From positions 434,001 to 498,000 of the forward strand of contig NZ_CP090207.1 of assembly GCF_021397715.1 (NCBI RefSeq): 64,000 nucleotides of DNA, read 5' to 3'. The translations under genes and the position numbers were made by a program. This DNA is from Pantoea agglomerans (GTDB lineage: Bacteria > Pseudomonadota > Gammaproteobacteria > Enterobacterales > Enterobacteriaceae). Numbering within the stretch: position 1 is the stretch's first letter; each line of letters begins with the position of its first letter. Shown here one piece after another: positions 47,213 to 54,975 of this stretch. The notes beneath the pieces are model-generated. The model was given only the letters and a program-made list of their open reading frames with translations. It was not told the DNA's origin and searched no databases.

Positions 47213-48301
47213 ATGGAGAAGATCACCGTCTCACTGGGGGAACGCAGTTACCCCATCACTATCGCCGCCGGACTGTTTAACGATCCGGCTTCTTTTTGGC
47301 CGCTGACCGCGGGCGAAAACGCCATGGTGGTGACCAACCAGACGCTGGCACCGCTTTATCTCGACAAACTGTCGGCGCTGCTGACGGCGGCGGGCGTGAA
47401 AGTGGATCAGGTGATTTTACCCGACGGCGAGCAGTACAAAACGCTGGCCGTGATGGATCAGGTCTTTACCGCACTACTGCAAAAACCGCACGGTCGTGAT
47501 ACGACGCTGATCGCCTTAGGCGGCGGCGTTATTGGCGATCTGACCGGTTTTGCTGCGGCCAGTTATCAGCGTGGCGTGCGCTTTATTCAGGTGCCCACCA
47601 CCTTACTGTCGCAGGTTGACTCTTCGGTTGGCGGCAAAACAGCCGTAAACCATCCGCTCGGCAAAAATATGATCGGCGCCTTCTATCAACCCGCTTCGGT
47701 GGTGATTGATACGGCGTGTCTGCAGACGCTACCGGCTCGCGAACTGGCGTCCGGTCTGGCTGAAGTGATCAAGTACGGCATCATCCTGGATGGTGCGTTT
47801 TTCCAGTGGCTGGAGCAGAATCTTGATGCACTGCTGGCGCTGGATGAACAGGCACTCGCCTACTGCATCCGCCGCTGCTGTGAATTAAAAGCCGACGTGG
47901 TGGCTGCCGATGAGCGGGAAACCGGACAACGCGCACTGCTCAATCTGGGTCACACCTTTGGTCACGCGATTGAAGCGCACATGGGCTACGGCAACTGGCT
48001 GCATGGCGAAGCGATTGCAGCGGGCATGGTAATGGCCGCGCGCACCGCCGAGCGTCTGGGGCAGTTCAGCCCGGAACAGACTGAACGTATCATCACGCTA
48101 TTGCAGCGTGCCGGTTTACCGGTGCAGGGTCCGCAGGAGATGAGCGCAGAGATGTATCTGCCCCATATGATGCGCGACAAGAAAGTGCTGGCGGGTGAAT
48201 TACGGCTGGTTCTTCCGTTGTCGATTGGCCGCTCTGAAGTGCGTGGCGGCGTGGCTCATGATATGGTGCTGGCTGCAATTAACGATTGCCAGACATCTTG
48301 A
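47213..48301 (+). CDS. aroB: 3-dehydroquinate synthase
   Basis: A 362-residue NAD-dependent metalloenzyme, the same length as E. coli AroB, which cyclises DAHP to 3-dehydroquinate in the second shikimate-pathway step. Motifs are DGEQYKTL (about 71-78), [20 protein letters not shown] (about 103-122), [19 protein letters not shown] (about 142-160) and the zinc ligands in [11 protein letters not shown] (about 244-254). It lies between aroK and damX in the superoperon. Confidence 0.97.
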   Translation: MEKITVSLGERSYPITIAAGLFNDPASFWPLTAGENAMVVTNQTLAPLYLDKLSALLTAAGVKVDQVILPDGEQYKTLAVMDQVFTALLQKPHGRDTTLIALGGGVIGDLTGFAAASYQRGVRFIQVPTTLLSQVDSSVGGKTAVNHPLGKNMIGAFYQPASVVIDTACLQTLPARELASGLAEVIKYGIILDGAFFQWLEQNLDALLALDEQALAYCIRRCCELKADVVAADERETGQRALLNLGHTFGHAIEAHMGYGNWLHGEAIAAGMVMAARTAERLGQFSPEQTERIITLLQRAGLPVQGPQEMSAEMYLPHMMRDKKVLAGELRLVLPLSIGRSEVRGGVAHDMVLAAINDCQTS

Positions 48302-48373
48302 TATTAAGCAGTTAAGTGGTGACGCGGCGCGCAGGGTGCGCAGTGCGGGATGCCGCTTTACGGAGGAGGCAAA

Positions 48374-49417
48374 ATGGATGAGTTCAAACCGGAAGACGAG
48401 TTAAAACCTGACGCCAGTGACCGTCGTCCCTCGCGCCCACGTAAGCCGTCTACCGCAGCTAAAATACCGGTTTCGCGCCAGCGCATCATGATGGGCGTCG
48501 GGATTCTGGTGCTGCTGTTACTGGTGCTGGGTATTGGTTCGGCGCTGAATGGCCCGGACGATAAGAAACCGGCAACTGGCAGTAACGGCGCTAATACACC
48601 TGCCACTGGCGGCGGAACCAACAGCGAGAAAAACATCGATCTGACCGGCTCCTCCTCCATGTCCGGCGGACAGACCACGCCAGCGGCAACAGAGAACGCT
48701 GCGGCAAGCCAGGGTGACGCGACCAGCAACCCGCCGCGCGATGTGTCCATGCCGCCGGTGGCCTCTACGCCTACCCAGGCCGCGCCGATTGAAACACCCG
48801 CGAACCAGCAACGTGTCACCTTACCGGGCGATCTCAATAGCGCGCTGAGTAATCAGCAGCAGCAGATCGACAGTGCCGCGACCGGCGCGCAAAATGGCAG
48901 TTCACTGCCGACTGCGCCTGCGACCGTCAGTGGTAATGCGGGCACGGCAGCGAATCCGGTCAGCGCACCGGCCAGCCGTCAGACGCCAAACAGATCAACA
49001 AGTCAGACGCGTCCTGCACATGAACCGGCGCACAAAACGGCCTCTAAGCCAGCGACCAGTGACAGCAGAACGCATACAACGCCGGCGCGTACGCCTGCCA
49101 GCAACACGGCGACCAGCAGTAACGCTGCCAGCAGCAGTTCAGCCAGCAAATCACTGCCAGGCGGCAGTTATACGCTGCAGCTGAGCGGTGCCTCTAAAGC
49201 GGAAAGCCTGAATGCCTGGGCGAAAAAACAGAATCTGAGTGCGTATCACGTCTACAAAACCACCCGTAACGGTCAGTCGTGGTACGTTCTGGTGAGTGGA
49301 TCATACGCAACACCGGCAGAGGCCAAACGCGCTGTGGCATCGCTGCCTGCGGAAGTGCGTGCACAGAATCCGTGGGTTAAACCGGTTAGCCAGGTTAAGA
49401 AAGAAGCCAGTCAGTAA
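48374..49417 (+). CDS. damX: Cell-division SPOR protein DamX
   Basis: A 347-residue bitopic membrane protein. The cytoplasmic N-terminus MDEFKPEDELKPDASDRRP is followed by one transmembrane helix (about 37-58) and a long Ser/Thr/Ala/Pro-rich periplasmic linker. The C-terminal SPOR domain (about 265-345, YTLQLSGASKAESLNAWA) binds denuded septal glycan. E. coli DamX has 428 residues; the acidic cytoplasmic spacer between the N-terminal motif and the membrane helix is mostly missing here. The frame opens 8 codons earlier, but ATG 48374 sits behind GGAGGAGG. A terminator-like hairpin follows before dam. Confidence 0.93.
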   Translation: MDEFKPEDELKPDASDRRPSRPRKPSTAAKIPVSRQRIMMGVGILVLLLLVLGIGSALNGPDDKKPATGSNGANTPATGGGTNSEKNIDLTGSSSMSGGQTTPAATENAAASQGDATSNPPRDVSMPPVASTPTQAAPIETPANQQRVTLPGDLNSALSNQQQQIDSAATGAQNGSSLPTAPATVSGNAGTAANPVSAPASRQTPNRSTSQTRPAHEPAHKTASKPATSDSRTHTTPARTPASNTATSSNAASSSSASKSLPGGSYTLQLSGASKAESLNAWAKKQNLSAYHVYKTTRNGQSWYVLVSGSYATPAEAKRAVASLPAEVRAQNPWVKPVSQVKKEASQ

Positions 49418-49424
49418 TTGATGT

Positions 49425-49450
49425 GGGGCCAGGGTTACTGGCCCCGTTTT
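49425..49450 (+). terminator. Terminator-like hairpin between damX and dam
   Basis: An 8-bp stem (GGGGCCAG / CTGGCCCC) with a five-base loop is followed by GTTTT, 8 bases after the damX stop. It likely attenuates rather than ends transcription, since dam is normally expressed partly from upstream promoters. Confidence 0.65.
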
Positions 49451-49512
49451 AAGCGCAGATCTGCTGTCGGTCCAGCCACAGCCTCACAATAAGATGTAAT
49501 AACCACGACAGC

Positions 49513-50328
49513 ATGAAAAAAAATCGCGCTTTCCTGAAATGGGCAGGGGGAAAATTTCCCTTAGTAGAAGAGATCCATCGCTACCTGCCACAAGGCGACT
49601 GTTTGATCGAGCCGTTTGTTGGGGCGGGATCGGTGTTTCTGAACACCGACTTCGATCGCTACCATCTTGCCGATATCAACAGCGATCTGATCAATCTCTA
49701 TAACATCGTTAAAACGCGCACGGCGGATTTTATTCGTGACGCGCAGTTGCTGTTTACCCCGGAAGGGAACAACGAAGTCTGCTATTACCTGCGTCGTACC
49801 GAATTTAATACCAGCACCGATGCCTATCAGCGTGCGCTGCTTTTCCTCTATCTCAACCGTCACTGTTACAACGGCTTATGCCGCTATAACCTGCGCGGCG
49901 AATTTAACGTGCCGTTTGGCCGCTATCGCAAACCCTACTTTCCGGAAGCAGAATTGTTATGGTTTGCCGAGCGCGCGCAAAAAGCGACGTTTGTCTGTGA
50001 ATCGTACGATGTTACCCTGACCAATGCCGGTAAAGGCTCCGTGGTATATTGTGATCCGCCCTATGCGCCGCTGTCGGCGACAGCGAACTTCACGGCTTAT
50101 CACACCAACAGTTTTAGCCTGCGCGAGCAGCAGCATCTGGCGACGTTAGCGGCACAGCTGGCCTCGTCAGAACACCGGATTCCGGTACTGATTTCTAACC
50201 ACGACACTGCACTGACGCGTTTGTGGTATCAGGATGCAGTGTTACATGTGGTCAAAGCCCGGCGTTCCATTAGCCGAAGCATAGCCGGTCGCACTAAGGT
50301 CGACGAACTGCTGGCGCTCTATAGCTAG
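49513..50328 (+). CDS. dam: DNA adenine methyltransferase Dam
   Basis: A 271-residue class alpha N6-adenine methylase (E. coli 278) that methylates GATC sites, guiding mismatch repair, replication timing and gene expression. The AdoMet motif [10 protein letters not shown] lies at 35-44 and the catalytic DPPY at 181-184. The N-terminus [15 protein letters not shown] is also conserved. Housekeeping position between damX and rpe separates it from phage-borne relatives. Confidence 0.97.
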   Translation: MKKNRAFLKWAGGKFPLVEEIHRYLPQGDCLIEPFVGAGSVFLNTDFDRYHLADINSDLINLYNIVKTRTADFIRDAQLLFTPEGNNEVCYYLRRTEFNTSTDAYQRALLFLYLNRHCYNGLCRYNLRGEFNVPFGRYRKPYFPEAELLWFAERAQKATFVCESYDVTLTNAGKGSVVYCDPPYAPLSATANFTAYHTNSFSLREQQHLATLAAQLASSEHRIPVLISNHDTALTRLWYQDAVLHVVKARRSISRSIAGRTKVDELLALYS

Positions 50329-50355
50329 TCTGTTTCGTCCGCGACCAACGCATTA

Positions 50356-50375
50356 CGCCAGCCGCAGGGCTGGCG
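50356..50375 (+). other. Hairpin between dam and rpe
   Basis: A perfect 8-bp inverted repeat (CGCCAGCC / GGCTGGCG) with a GCAG loop, without a T-run. Possibly a processing or stabilising element within the superoperon transcript. Confidence 0.5.
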
Positions 50376-50395
50376 CACAACAGTGGGAGAATCGG

Positions 50396-51079
50396 ATGAA
50401 ACAATATTTGCTGGCCCCTTCAATCCTTTCGGCGGATTTTGCTCGCCTGGGCGAAGATACCGCGAAAGCGCTGGAGGCCGGAGGCGACGTGGTTCACTTC
50501 GACGTGATGGATAACCACTATGTGCCCAACCTGACTATGGGACCGATGGTTCTGAAAGCGTTGCGCGACTATGGCATCACCGCACCCATCGATGTGCATC
50601 TGATGGTTAAGCCGGTCGATGCGTTGATCCCCGAGTTCGCCCGCGCCGGCGCGACCTACATTACTTTTCATCCTGAAGCCAGTGAACACGTCGATCGCAC
50701 GCTGCAGCTGATTAAAGAGCATGGCTGTAAAGCCGGCCTGGTGTTCAATCCGGCGACTCCGCTGAGTTACCTCGATTACGTGATGGATAAGCTGGATATC
50801 ATTTTGCTGATGTCGGTGAATCCGGGCTTTGGTGGCCAGTCGTTTATTCCCGGCACGCTGGATAAGCTGCGTGAAGCGCGCAAGCGTATCGACCAGAGCG
50901 GTTACAATATTCGTCTCGAAGTGGATGGCGGCGTGAAGATTGATAACATCGGTCAGATCGCGGCAGCAGGCGCCGACATGTTTGTCGCTGGTTCAGCCAT
51001 CTTTGGTCACCCGGATTACAAAAAAGTGATCGACGAGATGCGCAACGAACTGGAGAAAGCCAATGGCTCCTTTCACTGA
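50396..51079 (+). CDS. rpe: Ribulose-phosphate 3-epimerase
   Basis: A 227-residue TIM-barrel epimerase interconverting ribulose-5-phosphate and xylulose-5-phosphate in the pentose phosphate pathway. Metal and catalytic motifs are visible: [11 protein letters not shown] (about 10-20), [18 protein letters not shown] (about 32-49), IDVHLMV (about 64-70), [12 protein letters not shown] (about 141-152) and LEVDGGV (about 183-189). Its last 17 bases overlap the gph start, indicating coupled translation. Confidence 0.97.
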   Translation: MKQYLLAPSILSADFARLGEDTAKALEAGGDVVHFDVMDNHYVPNLTMGPMVLKALRDYGITAPIDVHLMVKPVDALIPEFARAGATYITFHPEASEHVDRTLQLIKEHGCKAGLVFNPATPLSYLDYVMDKLDIILLMSVNPGFGGQSFIPGTLDKLREARKRIDQSGYNIRLEVDGGVKIDNIGQIAAAGADMFVAGSAIFGHPDYKKVIDEMRNELEKANGSFH

Positions 51080-51740
51080 TATCCGGGCGCTGGCGTTTGA
51101 TCTCGATGGCACGTTGGTGGATAGCGCGCCAGGCCTTGCTGAAGCGATCGATCGGACGCTGAAAGATCTCAGCCTGCCGGTGGCCGGCCTTGAGCGCGTC
51201 TCGACCTGGATTGGCAACGGGGCTGATATCATGATGGCGCGCGCCCTGACTTACGCGCTGGGCCGTGAGCCGCAGCCGGACGAGCAGCATGATGCGCGAG
51301 CGCTGTTCGACAAACACTATGCCGACACGGTGGATGCGGGCAGCACGCTGTTCCCGCAGGTGAAGCAGACGCTGACTGCGCTGCAGGCCGCCGGTCTGCC
51401 GCTGGCGATTGTCACCAATAAGCCCACGCCGTTTGTCGCGCCACTGCTTCAGTCGCTTGGCATTGCGGATGCTTTTTCTCTGATCATCGGCGGTGACGAT
51501 GTGCCGGTGAAGAAACCGCATCCGGCGGCGATCTTTATGGTGCTGGGCACCTTTGGTGTGCTGCCTGGCCAGCTGTTATTTGTTGGCGATTCGCGCAACG
51601 ATATCCAGGCGGCTCAGGCGGCGGGCGTGCCAAATATTGGCATGACCTTTGGCTATAACTACGGTGAACCGATTGCCCGTAGCCAGCCCGATTTAACACT
51701 CGACTCTTTTGATCAACTTCTGCCCGCTCTCGGGTTGTAA
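51063..51740 (+). CDS. gph: Phosphoglycolate phosphatase
   Basis: A 225-residue HAD phosphatase that removes 2-phosphoglycolate formed during DNA repair. HAD motif I is [13 protein letters not shown] (about 12-24), motif II is IVTNKP (about 118-123), motif III includes KKPHP (about 155) and motif [18 protein letters not shown] (about 177-192). It is shorter than E. coli Gph (252) in the cap and C-terminal tail, but catalytic motifs are complete. It overlaps rpe by 17 bases. Confidence 0.95.
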   Translation: MAPFTDIRALAFDLDGTLVDSAPGLAEAIDRTLKDLSLPVAGLERVSTWIGNGADIMMARALTYALGREPQPDEQHDARALFDKHYADTVDAGSTLFPQVKQTLTALQAAGLPLAIVTNKPTPFVAPLLQSLGIADAFSLIIGGDDVPVKKPHPAAIFMVLGTFGVLPGQLLFVGDSRNDIQAAQAAGVPNIGMTFGYNYGEPIARSQPDLTLDSFDQLLPALGL

Positions 51741-51756
51741 TTATCAGGAATTAAGT

Positions 51757-52758
51757 ATGAAACCCATTGTTTTCAGCGGCGCACAGCCGTCCGGCGAACT
51801 GACCATTGGCAACTATATGGGTGCGCTGCGTCAGTGGGTGCAGATGCAGGATGATTTTCACTGCATTTATTGCATCGTCGATCTGCACGCCATTACCGTT
51901 CGTCAGGATCCCGTTGCGCTGCGTAAGGCAACGCTGGATACGCTGGCGCTCTATCTGGCCTGCGGTATCGATCCCGAAAAAAGCACCATCTTTGTCCAGT
52001 CGCACGTGCCAGAGCACACGCAGCTGAGCTGGATCCTTAACTGCTACGCCTATTTCGGTGAACTCAGCCGTATGACGCAGTTTAAGGATAAGTCAGCGCG
52101 TTACGAAGAGAACATCAATGCCGGTCTGTTCGACTATCCGGTGCTGATGGCGGCCGATATTCTGCTCTATCAGACCCATCAGGTACCGGTTGGCGAAGAT
52201 CAGAAACAGCATCTGGAGCTGAGCCGCGATATCGCCCATCGCTTTAATGCGTTGTATGGCGACATTTTCAAAGTGCCAGAGCCGTTTATTCCGAAGTCAG
52301 GTGCGCGCGTGATGTCGCTGCTGGAACCGACGAAGAAGATGTCTAAGTCAGATGACAACCGTAACAACGTCATCGGTCTGCTGGAAGATCCGAAATCTGT
52401 CGTGAAGAAGATTAAACGCGCGGTAACCGACTCCGAAGAGCCGCCAGTGGTGCGCTATGACGTGAAAGAGAAAGCGGGCGTCTCTAACCTGCTGGATATC
52501 CTGTCGGGCGTGACCGGTAAAACCATCGTCGAGCTGGAGCAGGAGTTCGAAGGCAAGATGTATGGTCACCTGAAGGGCGCAGTAGCGGATGCGGTATCCG
52601 GTATGCTGACTGAGCTGCAGGAACGCTATCATCGCTTCCGCAACGACGATGCGTTGCTGGAGCAGGTGATGCGTGATGGCGCGGCGAAAGCCCGTGCGCA
52701 GGCGCAGGAAACGCTGAAGAAAGTCTACGAAGCCGTGGGTTTTGTTGCTATGCCGTAA
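51757..52758 (+). CDS. trpS: Tryptophanyl-tRNA synthetase
   Basis: A 333-residue class I synthetase (E. coli 334) that charges tRNA-Trp. The HIGH-like signature is [12 protein letters not shown] (about 12-23) and the KMSKS loop is [14 protein letters not shown] (about 190-203). Another conserved block is [14 protein letters not shown] (about 146-159). The frame opens earlier, but ATG 51757 with AGGAATT gives the standard MKPIVFSG start. It ends the aroKB-dam superoperon and is followed by a strong terminator. Confidence 0.97.
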   Translation: MKPIVFSGAQPSGELTIGNYMGALRQWVQMQDDFHCIYCIVDLHAITVRQDPVALRKATLDTLALYLACGIDPEKSTIFVQSHVPEHTQLSWILNCYAYFGELSRMTQFKDKSARYEENINAGLFDYPVLMAADILLYQTHQVPVGEDQKQHLELSRDIAHRFNALYGDIFKVPEPFIPKSGARVMSLLEPTKKMSKSDDNRNNVIGLLEDPKSVVKKIKRAVTDSEEPPVVRYDVKEKAGVSNLLDILSGVTGKTIVELEQEFEGKMYGHLKGAVADAVSGMLTELQERYHRFRNDDALLEQVMRDGAAKARAQAQETLKKVYEAVGFVAMP

Positions 52759-52773
52759 CGGCATCGCGGAGAG

Positions 52774-52805
52774 AAAAACGGCGGGCCTGTTGCCCGCCGT
52801 TTTTT
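52774..52805 (+). terminator. Intrinsic terminator after trpS
   Basis: An 8-bp stem (CGGCGGGC / GCCCGCCG) with a CTGTT loop is followed by six Ts, 20 bases after the trpS stop; an A-run precedes the stem. Confidence 0.95.
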
Positions 52806-52851
52806 ATTGCTCAATCAAACCACGTTCTATGGATGTAATGCGCGTCAGTTA

Positions 52852-53063
52852 AGCGGCAGGTGATAACGCAGTCTGGTGCCGCTCAGGGGCTGGCGGTCCT
52901 CGCGCCGCTGCGCGGTACCTTCACTTCGTTCCTCTGCCTGACGGACCGCCGGGGATGGCACATCCTGTACCATCCCGTCTTTCGCCCGCGTCCTGCGGGC
53001 TCTCCTGGCTAATGTTCAGCGCTGCGGATTGCCTGCCCCTGATCGGCCCCAGCCTGCGCTGAA
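52852..53063. repeat. Structured non-coding element rich in inverted repeats
   Basis: Between two terminators, 212 bp hold at least six perfect inverted repeats. They are AGCGGCA/TGCCGCT (52852-52858 with 52877-52883), GGCGGTCC/GGACCGCC (52892-52899 with 52943-52950), GGGATGG/CCATCCC (52952-52958 with 52970-52976), GCCCGC/GCGGGC (52984-52989 with 52995-53000), and TTCAGCGC/GCGCTGAA (53015-53022 with 53056-53063). A seven-base pairing TCAGGGG/CCCCTGA (52883-52889 with 53036-53042) encloses the middle ones. The region is GC-rich, with no protein-like frame or ribosome site. It may be a dispersed intergenic repeat or a structured RNA. Confidence 0.55.
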
Positions 53064-53136
53064 ACTTCAGTACGTGTAGTTTAAAAGGGCATGAGAGCAG
53101 AGGCGCTCAGTCCCGCACTTCGGCACGCCTGCCCAG

Positions 53137-53168
53137 AAAAAAAGCTGCCACGTTTGACCGTGACAGCC
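53137..53168 (-). terminator. Intrinsic terminator of nirBD-cysG
   Basis: On the minus strand a 9-bp stem (GCTGTCACG / CGTGGCAGC, one A-C mismatch) with a six-base loop is followed by seven Us. It lies about 70 bases beyond the cysG stop. Confidence 0.85.
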
Positions 53169-53238
53169 TTTGCAAATTTAACCTTAACTGACGAGCATTA
53201 CCTTCTATGGCCGTGGTTATTTACCGGCCGTATCCGCG

Positions 53239-54603
53239 TTAAAACCAGCGCAGCCTGTCACGCAGGCTCACCACGCTGCCAATGATCATCAGACCTGGAC
53301 TGCTGACCTGCTGCGCCAGCGACGCCAGTTCGACCAGCGTGCCGGTGATCACTCGCTGGCGGGTGCTGGTGCCATTTTCCACCAGCGCCACCGGCATATC
53401 GCCTCGGATACCGTGCTGCAACAGCTGATGCTGAATTTCTGCGGCCTGTGCCAGACCCATGTAAAACACCAGCGTTTGTTGCTCCGCCGCCAGCGTCTGC
53501 CAGCAGAGCGAGCCCTCTTTCTGCACATGACCGGTGACCAGCCTGACGCTCTGAGCATGATCGCGATGGGTCAGGGGAATACCGCTGTAGGCGGCACAGC
53601 CCGAGGCCGCCGTGATGCCGGGCACTACGCTGAACGGAATCTGGTGCTGCGCCAGCAACTCCAGCTCTTCGCCACCGCGACCAAAAATAAAGGGATCGCC
53701 GCCTTTCAGCCGCACGACCCGTTTACCGCGTTGCGCCTGCTCCAGCAGCAGCTGATTAATCGCCTCCTGCGGGACGCAGTGATGACCGGCGCGCTTGCCG
53801 ACAAAAATACGCTCGGCATCGCGTCGCACCAGGTTAAGCACTTCGTCAGAGACCAGCCGGTCATAGACCACGATATCCGCCTGCTGAATCTGCTGCAGTC
53901 CTTTCAGCGTCAGCAAGCCAGCATCGCCCGGACCGGCACCCACCAGCGTGACTTCGCCCTGGCTGGGCAAATCGGCTGCAAACAGCGCGTCAGTGAGCTG
54001 CTGCGCGCGTTCGTCGTCACCGTTGGCCAGGGTTTGTGCCAGCCGTTCACTGTTAAAAAAACGTTCCCAGAAGTGGCGACGCGCGGCAATTGACGCGAAC
54101 TGCTGCTTCACTCGCACACGTAAACTGCCGGCCCGCTGCGCCAGCTGACCCAGATGTTGCGGCAGCATCGCTTCCAGCTTTTCCCGCAGTAAGCGAGCCA
54201 GCACCGGGGCGCGCCCGCCGGAAGAGACCGCCACCATCAGCGGTGAACGGTCAATGATGGACGGCATAATCGCGCTGGCCTGTTGCGGAGCATCGACCAG
54301 ATTGCAGAAAATCCGCTGACGCTCAGCCACGTCGGCCACCTGTTGATTGACCGCATCGTCGTTGGTGGCGGCCACTACCAGCCAGCAATCGGTCAGCCAG
54401 AGTGGATCGAACTCGCCCGGTAACAGGGTGATGGCTTGCTGTTGCGCCCATTGCTGGAAGACAGGCGAGAAATCGCGGGCACCGACAAAAAGGTCGGCAC
54501 CGGCCTCCAGCAGCAGGCGGGCTTTGCGCTCAGCCACTTCGCCGGCACCAACCAGCAGGCAACGTTTGCCCTGCAGGCGGCAAAACAGCGGAAAATAGTC
54601 CAT
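53239..54603 (-). CDS. cysG: Siroheme synthase CysG
   Basis: A 454-residue trifunctional enzyme (E. coli 457). The N-terminal dehydrogenase/ferrochelatase half has the NAD motif [12 protein letters not shown] (about 17-28) and the phosphoserine-region [15 protein letters not shown] (about 127-141). The C-terminal uroporphyrinogen III methylase half (about 215-454) has [35 protein letters not shown] and [11 protein letters not shown]. It makes the siroheme needed by the nitrite reductase NirBD encoded just upstream, and also for sulfite reductase. The gap to nirD is 45 bp, with no nirC between. Confidence 0.96.
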   Translation of the reverse strand: MDYFPLFCRLQGKRCLLVGAGEVAERKARLLLEAGADLFVGARDFSPVFQQWAQQQAITLLPGEFDPLWLTDCWLVVAATNDDAVNQQVADVAERQRIFCNLVDAPQQASAIMPSIIDRSPLMVAVSSGGRAPVLARLLREKLEAMLPQHLGQLAQRAGSLRVRVKQQFASIAARRHFWERFFNSERLAQTLANGDDERAQQLTDALFAADLPSQGEVTLVGAGPGDAGLLTLKGLQQIQQADIVVYDRLVSDEVLNLVRRDAERIFVGKRAGHHCVPQEAINQLLLEQAQRGKRVVRLKGGDPFIFGRGGEELELLAQHQIPFSVVPGITAASGCAAYSGIPLTHRDHAQSVRLVTGHVQKEGSLCWQTLAAEQQTLVFYMGLAQAAEIQHQLLQHGIRGDMPVALVENGTSTRQRVITGTLVELASLAQQVSSPGLMIIGSVVSLRDRLRWF

Positions 54604-54648
54604 ACGCGGTCCTCTAAAAGTCCGCCAGCGGCGGACGGCAGACGGAGA

Positions 54649-54975
54649 TCAGAGGAAAACTTCAACCTGGCCGGCATTCACCCGTACCGGCCAGCTGGCC
54701 ACCGAGCGCGTTTCATCCTCCATGCAGTAGCCATCACGCAGCCGGAAATGCTGCTTTTTCAGCGGGCTGGCGACCCAGAGTTCCGCCTGATGTTCGGCGA
54801 TGATGCCGCGTGACAGCACGCTGGCATCGGCAAACGGGTCGATATTACTGATGGCATAGAGTTGCTCGTCGTTGCGCGGACGAAAGATGGCAATCTGTTC
54901 GCCTTTCACCAGCGCGCAGACGCCGGTAGCGGGCAGGATTTGTGTCAGCTGACACACCGCATTCCACTGGCTCAT
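54649..54975 (-). CDS. nirD: NADH-dependent nitrite reductase small subunit
   Basis: A 108-residue Rieske-like subunit, the same length as E. coli NirD. In this family the Rieske fold has lost its cluster ligands, and no CxH pair is evident here. It joins NirB to form the cytoplasmic nitrite reductase that makes ammonia. The ATG overlaps the nirB stop by one base (TAATG). Confidence 0.94.
   Translation of the reverse strand: MSQWNAVCQLTQILPATGVCALVKGEQIAIFRPRNDEQLYAISNIDPFADASVLSRGIIAEHQAELWVASPLKKQHFRLRDGYCMEDETRSVASWPVRVNAGQVEVFL

Noticed and set aside
53091..53285. 64-codon + strand frame before the cysG end
   Set aside because: It runs through the cysG terminator hairpin and into the 3' end of cysG with no ribosome site.
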